Of a DNA stretch of 64,000 bases, positions 52,548-61,352 are shown piece after piece. The notes under the pieces were generated by a model. It was not told where the DNA came from and searched no databases. It worked only from the letters and a program-made list of their open reading frames with translations. Every line of letters begins with the position of its first letter. Within the stretch, counting starts at the first letter, position 1. Source of the DNA: an uncultured Porphyromonadaceae bacterium (GTDB lineage: Bacteria; Bacteroidota; Bacteroidia; Bacteroidales; Muribaculaceae); the NCBI GenBank assembly GCA_947175545.1, contig CAMWNI010000004.1:62001-126000 (forward strand). The letters run 5' to 3'. The position numbers and the translations under genes are program-made.

Positions 52548-53444
52548 ATGAAACATCTCCTTCGATTAATCCTTCCGGTGGCAGCTTTGGCCACGGTTTC
52601 CTGCACGAAATATGACTACAAACAGGAACTTGAGAAATATACTGACAATGTTTTCTTCGTAGCAGACCGCATTGCAGGTCAGACCCACGTATCGACCCAC
52701 GGCGAAATCAGAGTTGAGGGAGACCTCGCGTCGCAGAGCTATATCGTCAAAATCGACAACGTGCAGCTTTCCGATGGCGCTCCATTGCGCTCGGCCTCAG
52801 TCAGCAATCTCCTTCAGTTCTATAAAGAGAAAGGCGAATCAGAGGAAGACAAACTGATTCCGCTCTATTTCTACTTCCCGCAGTCGTCGACCACGCGCAC
52901 AAGCGGCGACCTCGACGTTTCGAACATGCGCTATTGTTACATCACCAACAGCTTCTGGATTTCATTTGCCAGCGACAGCAGATATGACATCTGGGGAACT
53001 CCGCGCGTCAGGAGCCTCTATGCAAACTATAACCGGACACAAAGTCCCGTATCCGCCGGTTATATCGTTGAGAACTCCCTGTGTCCGTCCTATAAGTTTA
53101 CACTCAATGTTGAACACAAGACCGTCACTATCGTCGGCAACGGAGTCAGACTCCGCCAGGACGCGCAGGACCCGTCGAAGAGCCTTGACTTCAAGACGAT
53201 GGAGCTTCGCGACATTCCAATAGAGTTTTCATCCACCGGCTATGCCTTTTTCGTCAACGAACTGATCCCCATTATCAACGGCGATCCGGCTCCGCAACAT
53301 ACAATTACGAACTTTCAGGCGGAAATCGCTTTTGACTATGACGGCAAGAAGACCTTCACGTATAAAATTCTGAACGGCGAGGGCCAGAACATATCCGTCG
53401 AGACCAAATTCGGCCTTACCCGTCTTCCTAACACTACCGATTAA
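52548..53444 (+). CDS. lipoprotein of unknown function downstream of the receptor
   Basis: 298 aa with lipoprotein signal (LATVSC, Cys19). The body is beta-rich (GEIRVEGDLASQSYIVKI, PSYKFTLNVEHKTVTIVGNG) with no enzyme motif. Position after a TonB-dependent receptor suggests an accessory surface lipoprotein, but I do not recognise the family. Confidence 0.62.
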   Translation: MKHLLRLILPVAALATVSCTKYDYKQELEKYTDNVFFVADRIAGQTHVSTHGEIRVEGDLASQSYIVKIDNVQLSDGAPLRSASVSNLLQFYKEKGESEEDKLIPLYFYFPQSSTTRTSGDLDVSNMRYCYITNSFWISFASDSRYDIWGTPRVRSLYANYNRTQSPVSAGYIVENSLCPSYKFTLNVEHKTVTIVGNGVRLRQDAQDPSKSLDFKTMELRDIPIEFSSTGYAFFVNELIPIINGDPAPQHTITNFQAEIAFDYDGKKTFTYKILNGEGQNISVETKFGLTRLPNTTD

Positions 53445-53465
53445 CCCCTCTCTCAACCCATCCGT

Positions 53466-54671
53466 ATGCCTTCAATTTCGCAGCGCGGCAAAGACATGCC
53501 CCAGTCACCCATCAGGAAACTCGTCCCGCTCAGCAATGACGCCAAGCGCCGAGGCCTGAAGGTTTATCATCTCAACATCGGCCAGCCCGACCTCGAGACT
53601 CCACGCGAGGGCCTTGAGGCTCTAAAAAACATTGACCGGAAAATTCTTGAATATTCCCCTTCGGAGGGCCTGCACTCACTGCGGGAGAAGCTCAAGGGCT
53701 ATTATGACAGGTTCAACATCAATGTTGACGTCGACGACATCATAGTAACCACGGGCGGCTCCGAAGCCGTGCTGTTCGCATTCATGGCTTGTCTGGATCC
53801 GGGCGACGAAATCATTGTGCCGGAACCGGCCTATGCAAACTACATGGCATTCGCAATCAGCTGCGGAGCAAAAATCATCACTGTCCCTTCGTCAATCGAC
53901 ACAGGCTTCGCCCTGCCGTCGGTTGAAGAATTTGAAAAACTGATCACGCCGCGCACAAAGGGCATCCTGATTTGCAATCCGAACAACCCGACCGGTTATC
54001 TCTACACCATGAAAGAGATGATTCAGTTACGCGACCTTGTCAAGAAATATGACCTCTATCTTTTTTCAGACGAGGTTTACCGCGAATTCTGTTACACCGG
54101 CGCCCCTTATATTTCCGCGTTTCATCTTCCCGGAATCGAGGAGCAGGTCGTTCTGATTGACTCGGTCAGCAAGCGTTACAGCGAATGCGGCATCCGCATA
54201 GGCGCCATTATCACCAAACATCAGCAACTGAAGCAGAGCATCATGAAATTCTGCATGGCCCGCCTCTCCCCTCCCCTTCTGGGTCAGATTGTCGCCGAGG
54301 CCTCTATTGACGCGGCTCCGGAATATATGCTGATGAACTATAACGAATACGTTGAACGCCGCAAGTTTCTTATTGACGGTCTGAACCGTATTCCGGGCTG
54401 CTACTCGCCAATACCGATGGGAGCGTTCTATACGGTTGTGAGCCTTCCTGTTGACGACGCTGACAAGTTCTGCGAATGGTGTCTGCGCGATTTCGACTAT
54501 GAAGGCCAGACCTTATTCATGGCTCCGGCAAGCGGCTTCTATACTACCCCGGGCGCGGGCAAAAACGAAGTACGCATGGCCTACGTACTCAATAAGGAAG
54601 ACCTCGGAGCAGCCCTCAAGGTGCTTGCCGAAGCCCTTAAAGCCTATCCCGGCCGTACAAATCCTGCATAA
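53466..54671 (+). CDS. pyridoxal phosphate-dependent aminotransferase (class I/II)
   Basis: 401 aa cytosolic. Motifs: HLNIGQPDLETP (substrate arm), VTTGGSEAVLFAF, NPNNPTGYLY (Asn and Pro of the PLP pocket), FSDEVYREF (Asp), SVSKRYSECGIRIG with the Schiff-base Lys, and PAGAFYTV-type MGAFYTVVS. It could be an aspartate-type or other aminotransferase; the specific substrate cannot be read. Confidence 0.88.
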   Translation: MPSISQRGKDMPQSPIRKLVPLSNDAKRRGLKVYHLNIGQPDLETPREGLEALKNIDRKILEYSPSEGLHSLREKLKGYYDRFNINVDVDDIIVTTGGSEAVLFAFMACLDPGDEIIVPEPAYANYMAFAISCGAKIITVPSSIDTGFALPSVEEFEKLITPRTKGILICNPNNPTGYLYTMKEMIQLRDLVKKYDLYLFSDEVYREFCYTGAPYISAFHLPGIEEQVVLIDSVSKRYSECGIRIGAIITKHQQLKQSIMKFCMARLSPPLLGQIVAEASIDAAPEYMLMNYNEYVERRKFLIDGLNRIPGCYSPIPMGAFYTVVSLPVDDADKFCEWCLRDFDYEGQTLFMAPASGFYTTPGAGKNEVRMAYVLNKEDLGAALKVLAEALKAYPGRTNPA

Positions 54672-54697
54672 AAACCACTTTGCAAATTAAAACAGCG

Positions 54698-55441
54698 ATG
54701 GATCTTTCCGTATCAGCCTATGGCGACGTAAAGGACCTTAAGTTCGACATTGCAATCCTGCCATGGGGCGCAACAGAGCCTCATAATCTCCACCTGCCTT
54801 ATTTGACCGACGCGATTCTCGCTCAGGCAATAGCCGTTGACTCCGCACGGCTTACAGAGGAGAAGTATGGCATTCGCGCAATGGTTCTTCCGGCAATTCC
54901 GCTTGGCGCACAGAATCCCGGCCAGCGTGAGCTTCCGTTCTGCATTCATTACAGTCATCAGACGCAATTTGCGGTGCTTCGCGACATTGTTTGCTCACTC
55001 AATCATCAAGGCCTCCGGAAACTGCTGATTATCAACGGCCATGGAGGCAACACGTTCAAACCCTTCATCCGCGACCTCGCCGTTGAGTTGCCGGACTTTC
55101 TGATTGCCGTCAGCGAATGGTTCACCGTTCTGCCCGCAAAGGAATACTTTGATGCTCCCGGCGACCATGCCGATGAACTTGAAACGTCCGTCATGATGCA
55201 CTACCGACCTGATCTCGTTGACCTGACCAAGGCCGGACCGGGCAAGGCTCGCCCCTGGCCCAGCGAATCGCTTCAGAAAAAAGTCGCCTGGATTCCCCGC
55301 AACTGGCAGAAGACCACTGACGACACCGGCATTGGCAATCCGGCCCTCTCAACCGCTGAAAAAGGGGCCAGATATGCCGCCGATTGTGCCGCAGCCTACG
55401 CGTCGCTACTGCGCGATCTGGCCACAATACCCATTCTTTGA
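54698..55441 (+). CDS. creatininase family protein
   Basis: 247 aa from the ATG at 54698 (an upstream TTG is less likely). Features: ILPWGATEPHNLHLPYLTD (metal ligands), LGAQNPGQRELPFCIH, IINGHGGNTF, and HADELETSVMMH (Asp and Glu). Creatininase-fold enzymes are metal-dependent amidohydrolases, including those in riboflavin/F420 and mycofactocin pathways; the substrate is unknown. A clear terminator follows. Confidence 0.85.
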   Translation: MDLSVSAYGDVKDLKFDIAILPWGATEPHNLHLPYLTDAILAQAIAVDSARLTEEKYGIRAMVLPAIPLGAQNPGQRELPFCIHYSHQTQFAVLRDIVCSLNHQGLRKLLIINGHGGNTFKPFIRDLAVELPDFLIAVSEWFTVLPAKEYFDAPGDHADELETSVMMHYRPDLVDLTKAGPGKARPWPSESLQKKVAWIPRNWQKTTDDTGIGNPALSTAEKGARYAADCAAAYASLLRDLATIPIL

Positions 55442-55460
55442 TACGATATTTCATTATTGA

Positions 55461-55485
55461 AGAAGCTGCCTTTCGGGCAGCTTCT
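55461..55485 (+). terminator. terminator after the creatininase gene
   Basis: AGAAGCTGCC (55461-55470) pairs with GGCAGCTTCT (55476-55485) around a TTTCG loop, followed by TTTCTTT: a good intrinsic terminator 20 bp after the stop. Confidence 0.85.
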
Positions 55486-55578
55486 TTTCTTTATTACACA
55501 AATGAACGCAATCGAGCAAGGAAACAAGCATTCTGTCTTGCAGTTCAAGCAAAATATGTAAGTTTTGCTACGAAAATA

Positions 55579-55609
55579 TTGCACATGACGCACATTTTGT
55601 CTAATTTTG
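55579..55609 (+). promoter_or_regulatory. promoter for the 617-aa secreted gene
   Basis: TTG (55579-55581), 20 bp, TAATTTTG (55602-55609), 40 bp ahead of the ATG at 55649. Confidence 0.55.
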
Positions 55610-55648
55610 CAAAGAATTTCTAACCAATCTAATAATTATTCTGTTTCT

Positions 55649-57502
55649 ATGAAGCGATTTATACTTCAAATGCTTCTGCCTATTTTTGCAGTACTTATTC
55701 CGGAATCTGCTATTGCCACCAGCTACCGGATTGACCTTGACGACGCCTCACGGGTGACCCTTCTCATCGGAGACCAAGAGTATACTGAAGCGGTCAATGG
55801 CCTGAACAATATTGACATGGGCAGCGAACGCTACCTACGCGTAATTACCAACAGCGGTAACCTTTTTACGGAAGTAACACTTATTGACGAATGGTATCAG
55901 GAAGAGACATCCTGGCTTGACCGAATAGCGACTTTTGATGACGGGCGCCAGTATATTGATCTTTATTCAACGTTTCCTGAAGACGAACTGTTCCGAATCC
56001 GCACCTCCGGAGCAACAGAAGCACGTTCGGCATCGTTCACGCTGACCATTGACGATCCAACCGCTATTGTCCTTTCACGCAAGGAGCAACCCGTTGAACT
56101 TACAGCCGGCGCCAACGAAGTAAAATTCGACCCGACGACCGAGGCTACGGTTGAAATCCTGACAGTTTCGAAACCGCTTTACAGCGTTACACACAACGGA
56201 ACGGCTGTGAAAAGCGACTATCGTTATGTCCTGACCGTGGCAGACGGCGATGTAGTTGACGTCCAGGCCAAGTATCCTGACAAGGACTGCACAGTCACGA
56301 TTAACGTTACGGGCAGCGGCGCAGAACATTTTATATCTTCAATGGATATTGACGGCACCCCCGCTTTCAACTGGGCGGCTCCCTTCACCGTCAAGGCCGG
56401 TACGGACGTGACTCTGCGCGGCAATACCACCGAATATGAGGTTGTCAACTTTGCCATTAACGGCACACAGGCCGTTTTCTCCAATCCGACAACGATTTTC
56501 ATTGACAATGACGCCACTCTTGACATCGCCGTGCGCCGATATGCCTCGTTTGAGATGACGGTCAACATTGATGACCCCGCACGTGTTTCTGTTTATCGCG
56601 GTTACAGTTATAACGGCGACAAACTTGACCTCAAAGCTGGCGACAATATCGTTGAAGTTACCCGCAACACACCGATTCTCAGCGTTGTCCCCGCAGAAGG
56701 GTGCTATGTTAATACTATGAACATCGGTGGTTATGACTATGACCCTTATGAGTTGCAGATCGCGCCTATCATGGTCGGCTCACTGACCGATGATGATATC
56801 CTCACCATCACAACCGCCGAAATCGTGCGCGACCAGAATGCCGTTGTCTACGTCCACAACCTCGACCTTGTGACAGACTACTTCAAGTTCAAACGCGGCG
56901 ACCTTTCTGAAGTTGCAATGACCGAGGGCTACAACATCCTTCCTTTCTATGACCGAGACAATGCGTTCAGAATAGAAACCGGCTCTCCCGTCGATGCTGT
57001 CGTATATCTCAATGACGAGCCGATTGAGCCTCAGCCCGGCAGTTTCAACTATGCACCGACTCTGACCGACGGTGATGTCGTGAAAGTTTTCTTTGACTAT
57101 ATGCCGGAAATTCATGATGTTAACATTGAGATTGACCAATCGTTGGGCAACGACGTTGCTGTTACAAAGGACTGTATCCGCACGATTATTCCCGGCAACA
57201 TTAAGGCTACGACCCACACGCGCCTGACGTTCACCGGACTCAGCGACAAGCACGAATGTCAGGTGCTTGTTGACGGGAACACCTACGCCGGCCTCAAAGG
57301 CAAAGAGGAAGTATCGTTCACCGTCAGCGGCAACCATAAGATTCAGATTACCGAGGTCAGCGGAATTGCTGAAATTGGAGCAGACTACGGCACTAAGGCC
57401 GAATACATCACGCTACAAGGCTCACGTCTGAGCAGCCGCCCTTCATCGGGCATCTATATCCGCATGCTGGGCGGTAAAGCCACTAAGACGGTTATCAAGT
57501 AA
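55649..57502 (+). CDS. secreted protein with repeated IDDP beta modules and sorting-like tail
   Basis: 617 aa from 55649; the upstream start adds a polar extension before the signal peptide (MKRFILQMLLPIFAVLIPES). The body contains at least three repeats that begin with a (V/L)(T/N)xxIDDPxxVxL pattern (TLTIDDPTAIVLSRK, MTVNIDDPARVSVYRG, YRIDLDDASRVTLLIG) followed by an Lxx-GxNxV turn. It ends in a sorting-like tail (SSRPSSGIYIRMLGGKATKTVIK). The family is unknown to me; an exported cell-surface or secreted protein is inferred. Confidence 0.68.
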   Translation: MKRFILQMLLPIFAVLIPESAIATSYRIDLDDASRVTLLIGDQEYTEAVNGLNNIDMGSERYLRVITNSGNLFTEVTLIDEWYQEETSWLDRIATFDDGRQYIDLYSTFPEDELFRIRTSGATEARSASFTLTIDDPTAIVLSRKEQPVELTAGANEVKFDPTTEATVEILTVSKPLYSVTHNGTAVKSDYRYVLTVADGDVVDVQAKYPDKDCTVTINVTGSGAEHFISSMDIDGTPAFNWAAPFTVKAGTDVTLRGNTTEYEVVNFAINGTQAVFSNPTTIFIDNDATLDIAVRRYASFEMTVNIDDPARVSVYRGYSYNGDKLDLKAGDNIVEVTRNTPILSVVPAEGCYVNTMNIGGYDYDPYELQIAPIMVGSLTDDDILTITTAEIVRDQNAVVYVHNLDLVTDYFKFKRGDLSEVAMTEGYNILPFYDRDNAFRIETGSPVDAVVYLNDEPIEPQPGSFNYAPTLTDGDVVKVFFDYMPEIHDVNIEIDQSLGNDVAVTKDCIRTIIPGNIKATTHTRLTFTGLSDKHECQVLVDGNTYAGLKGKEEVSFTVSGNHKIQITEVSGIAEIGADYGTKAEYITLQGSRLSSRPSSGIYIRMLGGKATKTVIK

Positions 57503-57547
57503 CTGCTCCCCATAAACCCGGGACAAGCCTTTGACCCGAAACATAAG

Positions 57548-57582
57548 AATCCCCGAACTCCGAGAGCGGCAGTCCGGGGATT
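57548..57582 (+). terminator. terminator after the 617-aa gene
   Basis: AATCCCC (57548-57554) pairs with GGGGATT (57576-57582), then TTTCTTTG, 46 bp after the stop at 57502. Confidence 0.7.
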
Positions 57583-57683
57583 TTCTTTGCGAAGCCGAGA
57601 TTCAGCGGACTTGTCGGCGGATTCTATCTCATAGAGGCATCCTCACCGAATGGATCACGTACACTCGAAAAAATCTGCATAAG

Positions 57684-58133
57684 ATGAACTACGTCCTCCG
57701 AGCCTTAATGGGACTTTTGATGCTGTCCACGACCGTCTTCACATCCGTCGGTCATGGCAAAGAAGAGGCTCGTCTTGACGCCGTCGCGGCAACTTATCAG
57801 AACGAAGCCCCCAAGCAACAGCCAATCCTATTGGTCGACAACGATACAGCAGACCTTGGGGCAATTAAAAAAGATGATATCCGTCAACACAATTTCAGAA
57901 TCATAAATACCGGAACGGCTCCCCTTGTAATACATAAAGCGTATTCAGGGTGCCGTTGTACGGCAACTGAGTATTCGCCAGATCCGGTAATGCCGGGAGA
58001 CACAACGATTGTCAAAGTCACATTCAACTCACAAGGGCGAGGCCCCGGCTACTTCACCAAGCTCGTGCGAATTCGCACCAACGCAACATCCCATCCTGTA
58101 AGATTGTATATCAAAGGCAGAATAACCGAATAA
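57684..58133 (+). CDS. DUF1573 family protein
   Basis: 149 aa from the ATG at 57684 (longer frame crosses the preceding terminator). Signal peptide (MNYVLRALMGLLMLSTTVF) and an Ig-like DUF1573 domain with NFRIINTGTAPLVIHKAYSGCRCTATE, then GDTTIVKVTFNSQGRG and a final IKGRITE. DUF1573 domains occur in periplasmic proteins of many Bacteroidota and may bind surface structures; function unknown. Confidence 0.82.
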   Translation: MNYVLRALMGLLMLSTTVFTSVGHGKEEARLDAVAATYQNEAPKQQPILLVDNDTADLGAIKKDDIRQHNFRIINTGTAPLVIHKAYSGCRCTATEYSPDPVMPGDTTIVKVTFNSQGRGPGYFTKLVRIRTNATSHPVRLYIKGRITE

Positions 58134-58310
58134 GAACGACCGTGACCAACGCCTCATCCCCTTCTCCCAAATCAACCGCAAAATCTACGTCAACCGCGCC
58201 GACCTCAACGCCTTCCTCCGCCAGCACCGAATCGAATCAAGAAAACAGCAAATACTGTCATGGCAATCGGTTGTGTTTTACGACATAACCGATTGCCATC
58301 TAAAAAATTC
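58134..58310 (+). pseudogene. remnant of a helix-turn-helix (excisionase-like) gene
   Basis: A 314-bp stretch without a gene follows the DUF1573 stop. Its plus-strand frame from about 58135 reads NDRDQRLIPFSQINRKIY and VNRADLNAFLRQHRIESR, the C-terminal end of MerR/excisionase-type helix-turn-helix proteins encoded on Bacteroidota mobile elements. There is no start and the helix-turn-helix N-terminal half is missing; the frame then runs into the hairpin at 58260-58299. It therefore looks like a scar of a lost mobile element. Confidence 0.5.
58260..58299. terminator. 13-bp hairpin in the gene-free stretch
   Basis: ATGGCAATCGGTT (58260-58272) is exactly complementary to AACCGATTGCCAT (58287-58299). 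It may terminate the DUF1573 transcript; no T-run follows. It overlaps the TTG used as -33 element of the next promoter and could thus also be an operator. Confidence 0.5.
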
Positions 58311-58322
58311 TTTGTAACTTTG
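58293..58322 (+). promoter_or_regulatory. promoter for the accessory-gene run
   Basis: TTG (58293-58295), 19 bp, TAACTTTG (58315-58322), giving a leader of about 120 nt to the ATG at 58448. The -33 element lies in the arm of a 13-bp hairpin. Confidence 0.55.
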
Positions 58323-58447
58323 CATAAATAGCAACCATAAAAATCTGAATATGGCCGAAACGGTTTAAACCAGCAGGCAGAGACCTCAAAGATAATAGCC
58401 AATATTTCAGAAATAGTATCCAAGTCATTGATATAGAACAATAGCTT

Positions 58448-59275
58448 ATGAGAAAAATGAAGAATCTGCTTGCATTAACAATCACATCGCTGACACTATA
58501 TGCCTGCTCAACGGCGCATCGCGATAACGGTTGGTATCCGGTGGATAATTCCAATAATATCGAAGGAAAAGCAATCGTAACGACAAATGATTTTGCAAAA
58601 GTATCTCTGGATACAGTAACTGATCCTGAAATTGCCTTTATTCAAGGAGTTTTGAAACAGGATAGGATTTCCGACTGGGCGGATGCGACAGAGCGAAGAA
58701 TAGGTAAACGTATCGGGTTTGTTTACAAGGATTCTGTAATCATGGCTCCCACCGTAAACTGCCGTATAGAAAGTGGCAGTTTCTCAATCAACAACTCCGA
58801 TAAACGGCTCATATTTGAGATATACAATTCTCTTGACTGTGATAAAATTGAACCTCCGTATGTAATGCCGCAGAAGAGTTATGCCACTGCCGAGGGCATG
58901 ATAATGAGGATTGTCAGTCCTGACCCGGTTAGAACTCCGGTAGATTCTCTGATAGTGGAATTTACAAACAGTCGTGACGCTGAATTGACTACCGGAGAAT
59001 GGTATCGAATAGATACCAAATCTGATGAAGGAAACTGGATTCAGGCACCGTACTCGAAAAAGTATCTTGACCTCTTGGCAAAGGGAACTGAGGTATGCTT
59101 CAATGGTATAGGATATTCATTGAAACCCGACGGCTCATTCAGAATGACAGTAAAGCCATGGCTTTATGATCTGAGTGATAAGTCTACCACTTACCGCCTT
59201 GTCAAGACATTCAGTTATCCGCCATATCCGATTCATAAGAGCGATACGGCATACGTTGAATTTCAAATCAGATAA
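58448..59275 (+). CDS. lipoprotein with SecD-head-like and Ig-like domains
   Basis: 275 aa with lipoprotein signal (TLYACS, Cys20). Residues about 40-120 (IVTTNDFAKVSLDTVTDPEI, WADATERRIGKRIGFVY, MAPTVNCRIESGSFSI) follow the pattern of the P1 head of SecD. Residues about 145-270 (MIMRIVSPDPVRTPVDSL, TGEWYRIDT, NGIGYSLKPDGSFRMTV) look like a bacterial Ig-like domain. There is no transporter or membrane part, so it is not a SecD protein. Function unknown; starts a run of small genes. Confidence 0.65.
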   Translation: MRKMKNLLALTITSLTLYACSTAHRDNGWYPVDNSNNIEGKAIVTTNDFAKVSLDTVTDPEIAFIQGVLKQDRISDWADATERRIGKRIGFVYKDSVIMAPTVNCRIESGSFSINNSDKRLIFEIYNSLDCDKIEPPYVMPQKSYATAEGMIMRIVSPDPVRTPVDSLIVEFTNSRDAELTTGEWYRIDTKSDEGNWIQAPYSKKYLDLLAKGTEVCFNGIGYSLKPDGSFRMTVKPWLYDLSDKSTTYRLVKTFSYPPYPIHKSDTAYVEFQIR

Positions 59276-59689
59276 ATGCTTAAAACAATCAAATCAGCTA
59301 TATGCCTTATAGTTATGACTACATGTGCCATGCAAGCCTCCGGCAGCACGGGGAATGACAATATTGTTTCTGTTTCTGCACCGGAATTTGAAAAAGAAAT
59401 CAGATCTGATTCGGTTCAACTGGTTGATGTTCGCACTCCACAGGAATACGCCGAAGGGCATATTGACGGAGCGTTGAACATCAATGTGCAATCAGATGAT
59501 TTCAAGGAGCTTGCCCAAATAGAGTTGTCAAAAGACTCAACCGTGCTTGTCTACTGTCGTAGTGGTCGCCGTTCATTGGATGCCGCCGAGATACTGACCA
59601 GCCTTGGTTACAATGTGGTTAACCTCAAAGGCGGTATAATAGAATGGAAGGAGGACGGTCTGCCGGTTGTGTCAGAGCAGGAGAATTAA
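59276..59689 (+). CDS. rhodanese-like periplasmic protein
   Basis: 137 aa with signal peptide (MLKTIKSAICLIVMTTCAMQ). A single rhodanese domain: LVDVRTPQEYAEGHIDGALNI and the active-site loop YCRSGRRS (Cys), then LGYNVVNLKGGIIEW. The export signal puts sulfur transfer or thiol redox in the periplasm. Directly follows the lipoprotein gene with no gap. Confidence 0.88.
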   Translation: MLKTIKSAICLIVMTTCAMQASGSTGNDNIVSVSAPEFEKEIRSDSVQLVDVRTPQEYAEGHIDGALNINVQSDDFKELAQIELSKDSTVLVYCRSGRRSLDAAEILTSLGYNVVNLKGGIIEWKEDGLPVVSEQEN

Positions 59690-59727
59690 CTTTCGCTTGT
59701 CTGAATAGTCTAAAAAAGAAAACTGCA

Positions 59728-60348
59728 ATGAGAAAGATTCTTTTTATATTAACTATGGTCATAGGTCTTTCGGCTTCACTCGTATCAGCTCAGGAACGCT
59801 GCGACAGGCATCACAATGACAGACCCGGTTATGAGCATCGAGGCCGACATCATCGTTCGCCATACTTCGTCAGCGAAAATAAAGTCTATTTTGATGGCAG
59901 AGAGATTAAAGGAGCTTCTGCTTCAAGTTTCTCCATTCTGCGCGACGGTTATGCCAAAGATACATGGAACGTCTATTATTGTGGCGCAAAAATGGACGGG
60001 GCGTCAAGCAACTCATTCAAGGTATTGGGCTATGGCTACGCCAAAGACACTTGGAACGTCTATTATGAAGGTAGCAAGATAGAAGGCGCATCTTCCGATA
60101 GTTTTGATGTCCTTTCCGATTGGTATGCCAAAGACACATGGAATGTTTATTTCGACGGCAAGAAAATCAACGGCGCGTCACCTGACAGTTTCAAGGTCCT
60201 TCGCGACGGCTACGCTAAGGATGCTTGGAACGTGTATTTCGATGCAATTAAAATTGAAGGAGCTTCCCCTGACAGTTTCAAGGTACTCCGTGACGGCTAT
60301 GCTAAAGATACTTGGAATACTTACTATTTTGGAAGAAAAATTGACTGA
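59728..60348 (+). CDS. DKNYY-type repeat secreted protein
   Basis: 206 aa from the ATG at 59728 (signal peptide MRKILFILTMVIGLSASLVS). A His-rich stretch (RCDRHHNDRPGYEHRGRHHR) is followed by about five copies of a 29-residue repeat with KDTWNVYY, a G-K/x-I-x-GAS segment and SFxVLxxGYA. This is the pattern of the DKNYY family, predicted beta-propeller or stacked-sheet repeats. Substrate unknown; the His-rich N-terminus could bind metal. Confidence 0.78.
   Translation: MRKILFILTMVIGLSASLVSAQERCDRHHNDRPGYEHRGRHHRSPYFVSENKVYFDGREIKGASASSFSILRDGYAKDTWNVYYCGAKMDGASSNSFKVLGYGYAKDTWNVYYEGSKIEGASSDSFDVLSDWYAKDTWNVYFDGKKINGASPDSFKVLRDGYAKDAWNVYFDAIKIEGASPDSFKVLRDGYAKDTWNTYYFGRKID
59888..60345 (+). 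repeat. 87-bp tandem repeats within the DKNYY gene
   Basis: Five related blocks with period 87 bp, coding for the 29-residue repeats. The copies are similar enough to allow slippage or recombination. Confidence 0.65.
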
Positions 60349-60350
60349 AT

Positions 60351-60851
60351 ATGAAACGAACGACAATCAAACAGCGGGTGGAACTTAGCACATACTGCTG
60401 GATTATATCGGCACTCTCAAGCACGTTTATATGCGGAGTCTTTTTGTATGCCCTGCAACGACCGGATAATAATCTGACAGTATGGATTTCGGGAGCAGCT
60501 ATCATTATGCTGTTCTTTTCAACTCTTTGTTATATGCCGCTATCAATTTCTTTGGATAATGAAAGCCTGAACATCAACAGACCATTGAAAATCAAATCAA
60601 TTCCATTGTCGGAGATTGCAGATGTAAGGCTGTGCGCTCCTACTATGGGCGCAAAACGAATCTGCGGCAGCGGCGGATGGTTCGGATGGTATGGCTGGTT
60701 TAGGGAGAAAGACCTCGGCAAGTATTTTGCCTATTACGGCAAAGCCTCCGACTGCTTCCTCGTCACGCTTAAAAGCGGTAAGAAATATATGCTCGGCTGC
60801 AAGGATGCACACGAAATGGTCAATGCAATAAAAGAAAAAATAAATCAATGA
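60351..60851 (+). CDS. PH-domain-like membrane protein
   Basis: 166 aa. Two transmembrane segments (about residues 15-35 and 43-62) precede a soluble domain (SISLDNESLNINRPLKIKSI, PLSEIADVRLC, FLVTLKSGKKYMLGCKDA) that looks like a bacterial PH-type beta barrel. Starts 2 bp after the DKNYY gene. Overlaps the next gene by 4 bp. Confidence 0.7.
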   Translation: MKRTTIKQRVELSTYCWIISALSSTFICGVFLYALQRPDNNLTVWISGAAIIMLFFSTLCYMPLSISLDNESLNINRPLKIKSIPLSEIADVRLCAPTMGAKRICGSGGWFGWYGWFREKDLGKYFAYYGKASDCFLVTLKSGKKYMLGCKDAHEMVNAIKEKINQ

Positions 60852-61345
60852 CAAGAAAATCAATTCTGTCGGTAGCCACGGCACTGACAATACTTACCGC
60901 CTCATGCGGAGGCAACAAGGAAAATAAAGAGACTGCCGACAATCAGCAGAAAGAGACCGTAGCGAATGTGGACGTGCATGGTCAGTGGTATCTGGAGAAC
61001 ATCGTATTCAGTGACTCCGACTATGTGCGTGTGCGTCCCGACGAAAGGCTTTCAAGCACACATCAGTATATCGTTTTTGAAGACAGCACATATTTTATCC
61101 GGACAAACTGCAACACAATTTCCGGCACATATGCCGTCAAGGGTGATTCAATCATCCTTGACGACGGAATGATGACCGAAATGGCCTGCGACAACATGGC
61201 AGTCGAGGACGCTCTCCGCAGGATTCTCCCGAATATCGCCACGGTCTATATCCAGAACGATTCCATCGCCCGGCTTGACAGCCGCAATCCGTCGGAATAC
61301 ATCGTGCTTCGCAAGGCCCCGATAGAGATAAAAAGAAAAAACTGA
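60848..61345 (+). CDS. META-like lipoprotein
   Basis: 165 aa with lipoprotein signal (LTASCGG, Cys19). A basic/acidic linker is followed by HGQWYLENIVFSDSD, TNCNTISGTYAVKGDSIIL and MMTEMACDNMAVEDAL: the GxxN/CNxxxGxY and MACxx motifs of META/HslJ-type domains. These occur in heat-shock or protease-inhibitor proteins; role here unknown. Confidence 0.75.
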   Translation: MTRKSILSVATALTILTASCGGNKENKETADNQQKETVANVDVHGQWYLENIVFSDSDYVRVRPDERLSSTHQYIVFEDSTYFIRTNCNTISGTYAVKGDSIILDDGMMTEMACDNMAVEDALRRILPNIATVYIQNDSIARLDSRNPSEYIVLRKAPIEIKRKN

Positions 61346-61352
61346 AAAACTT

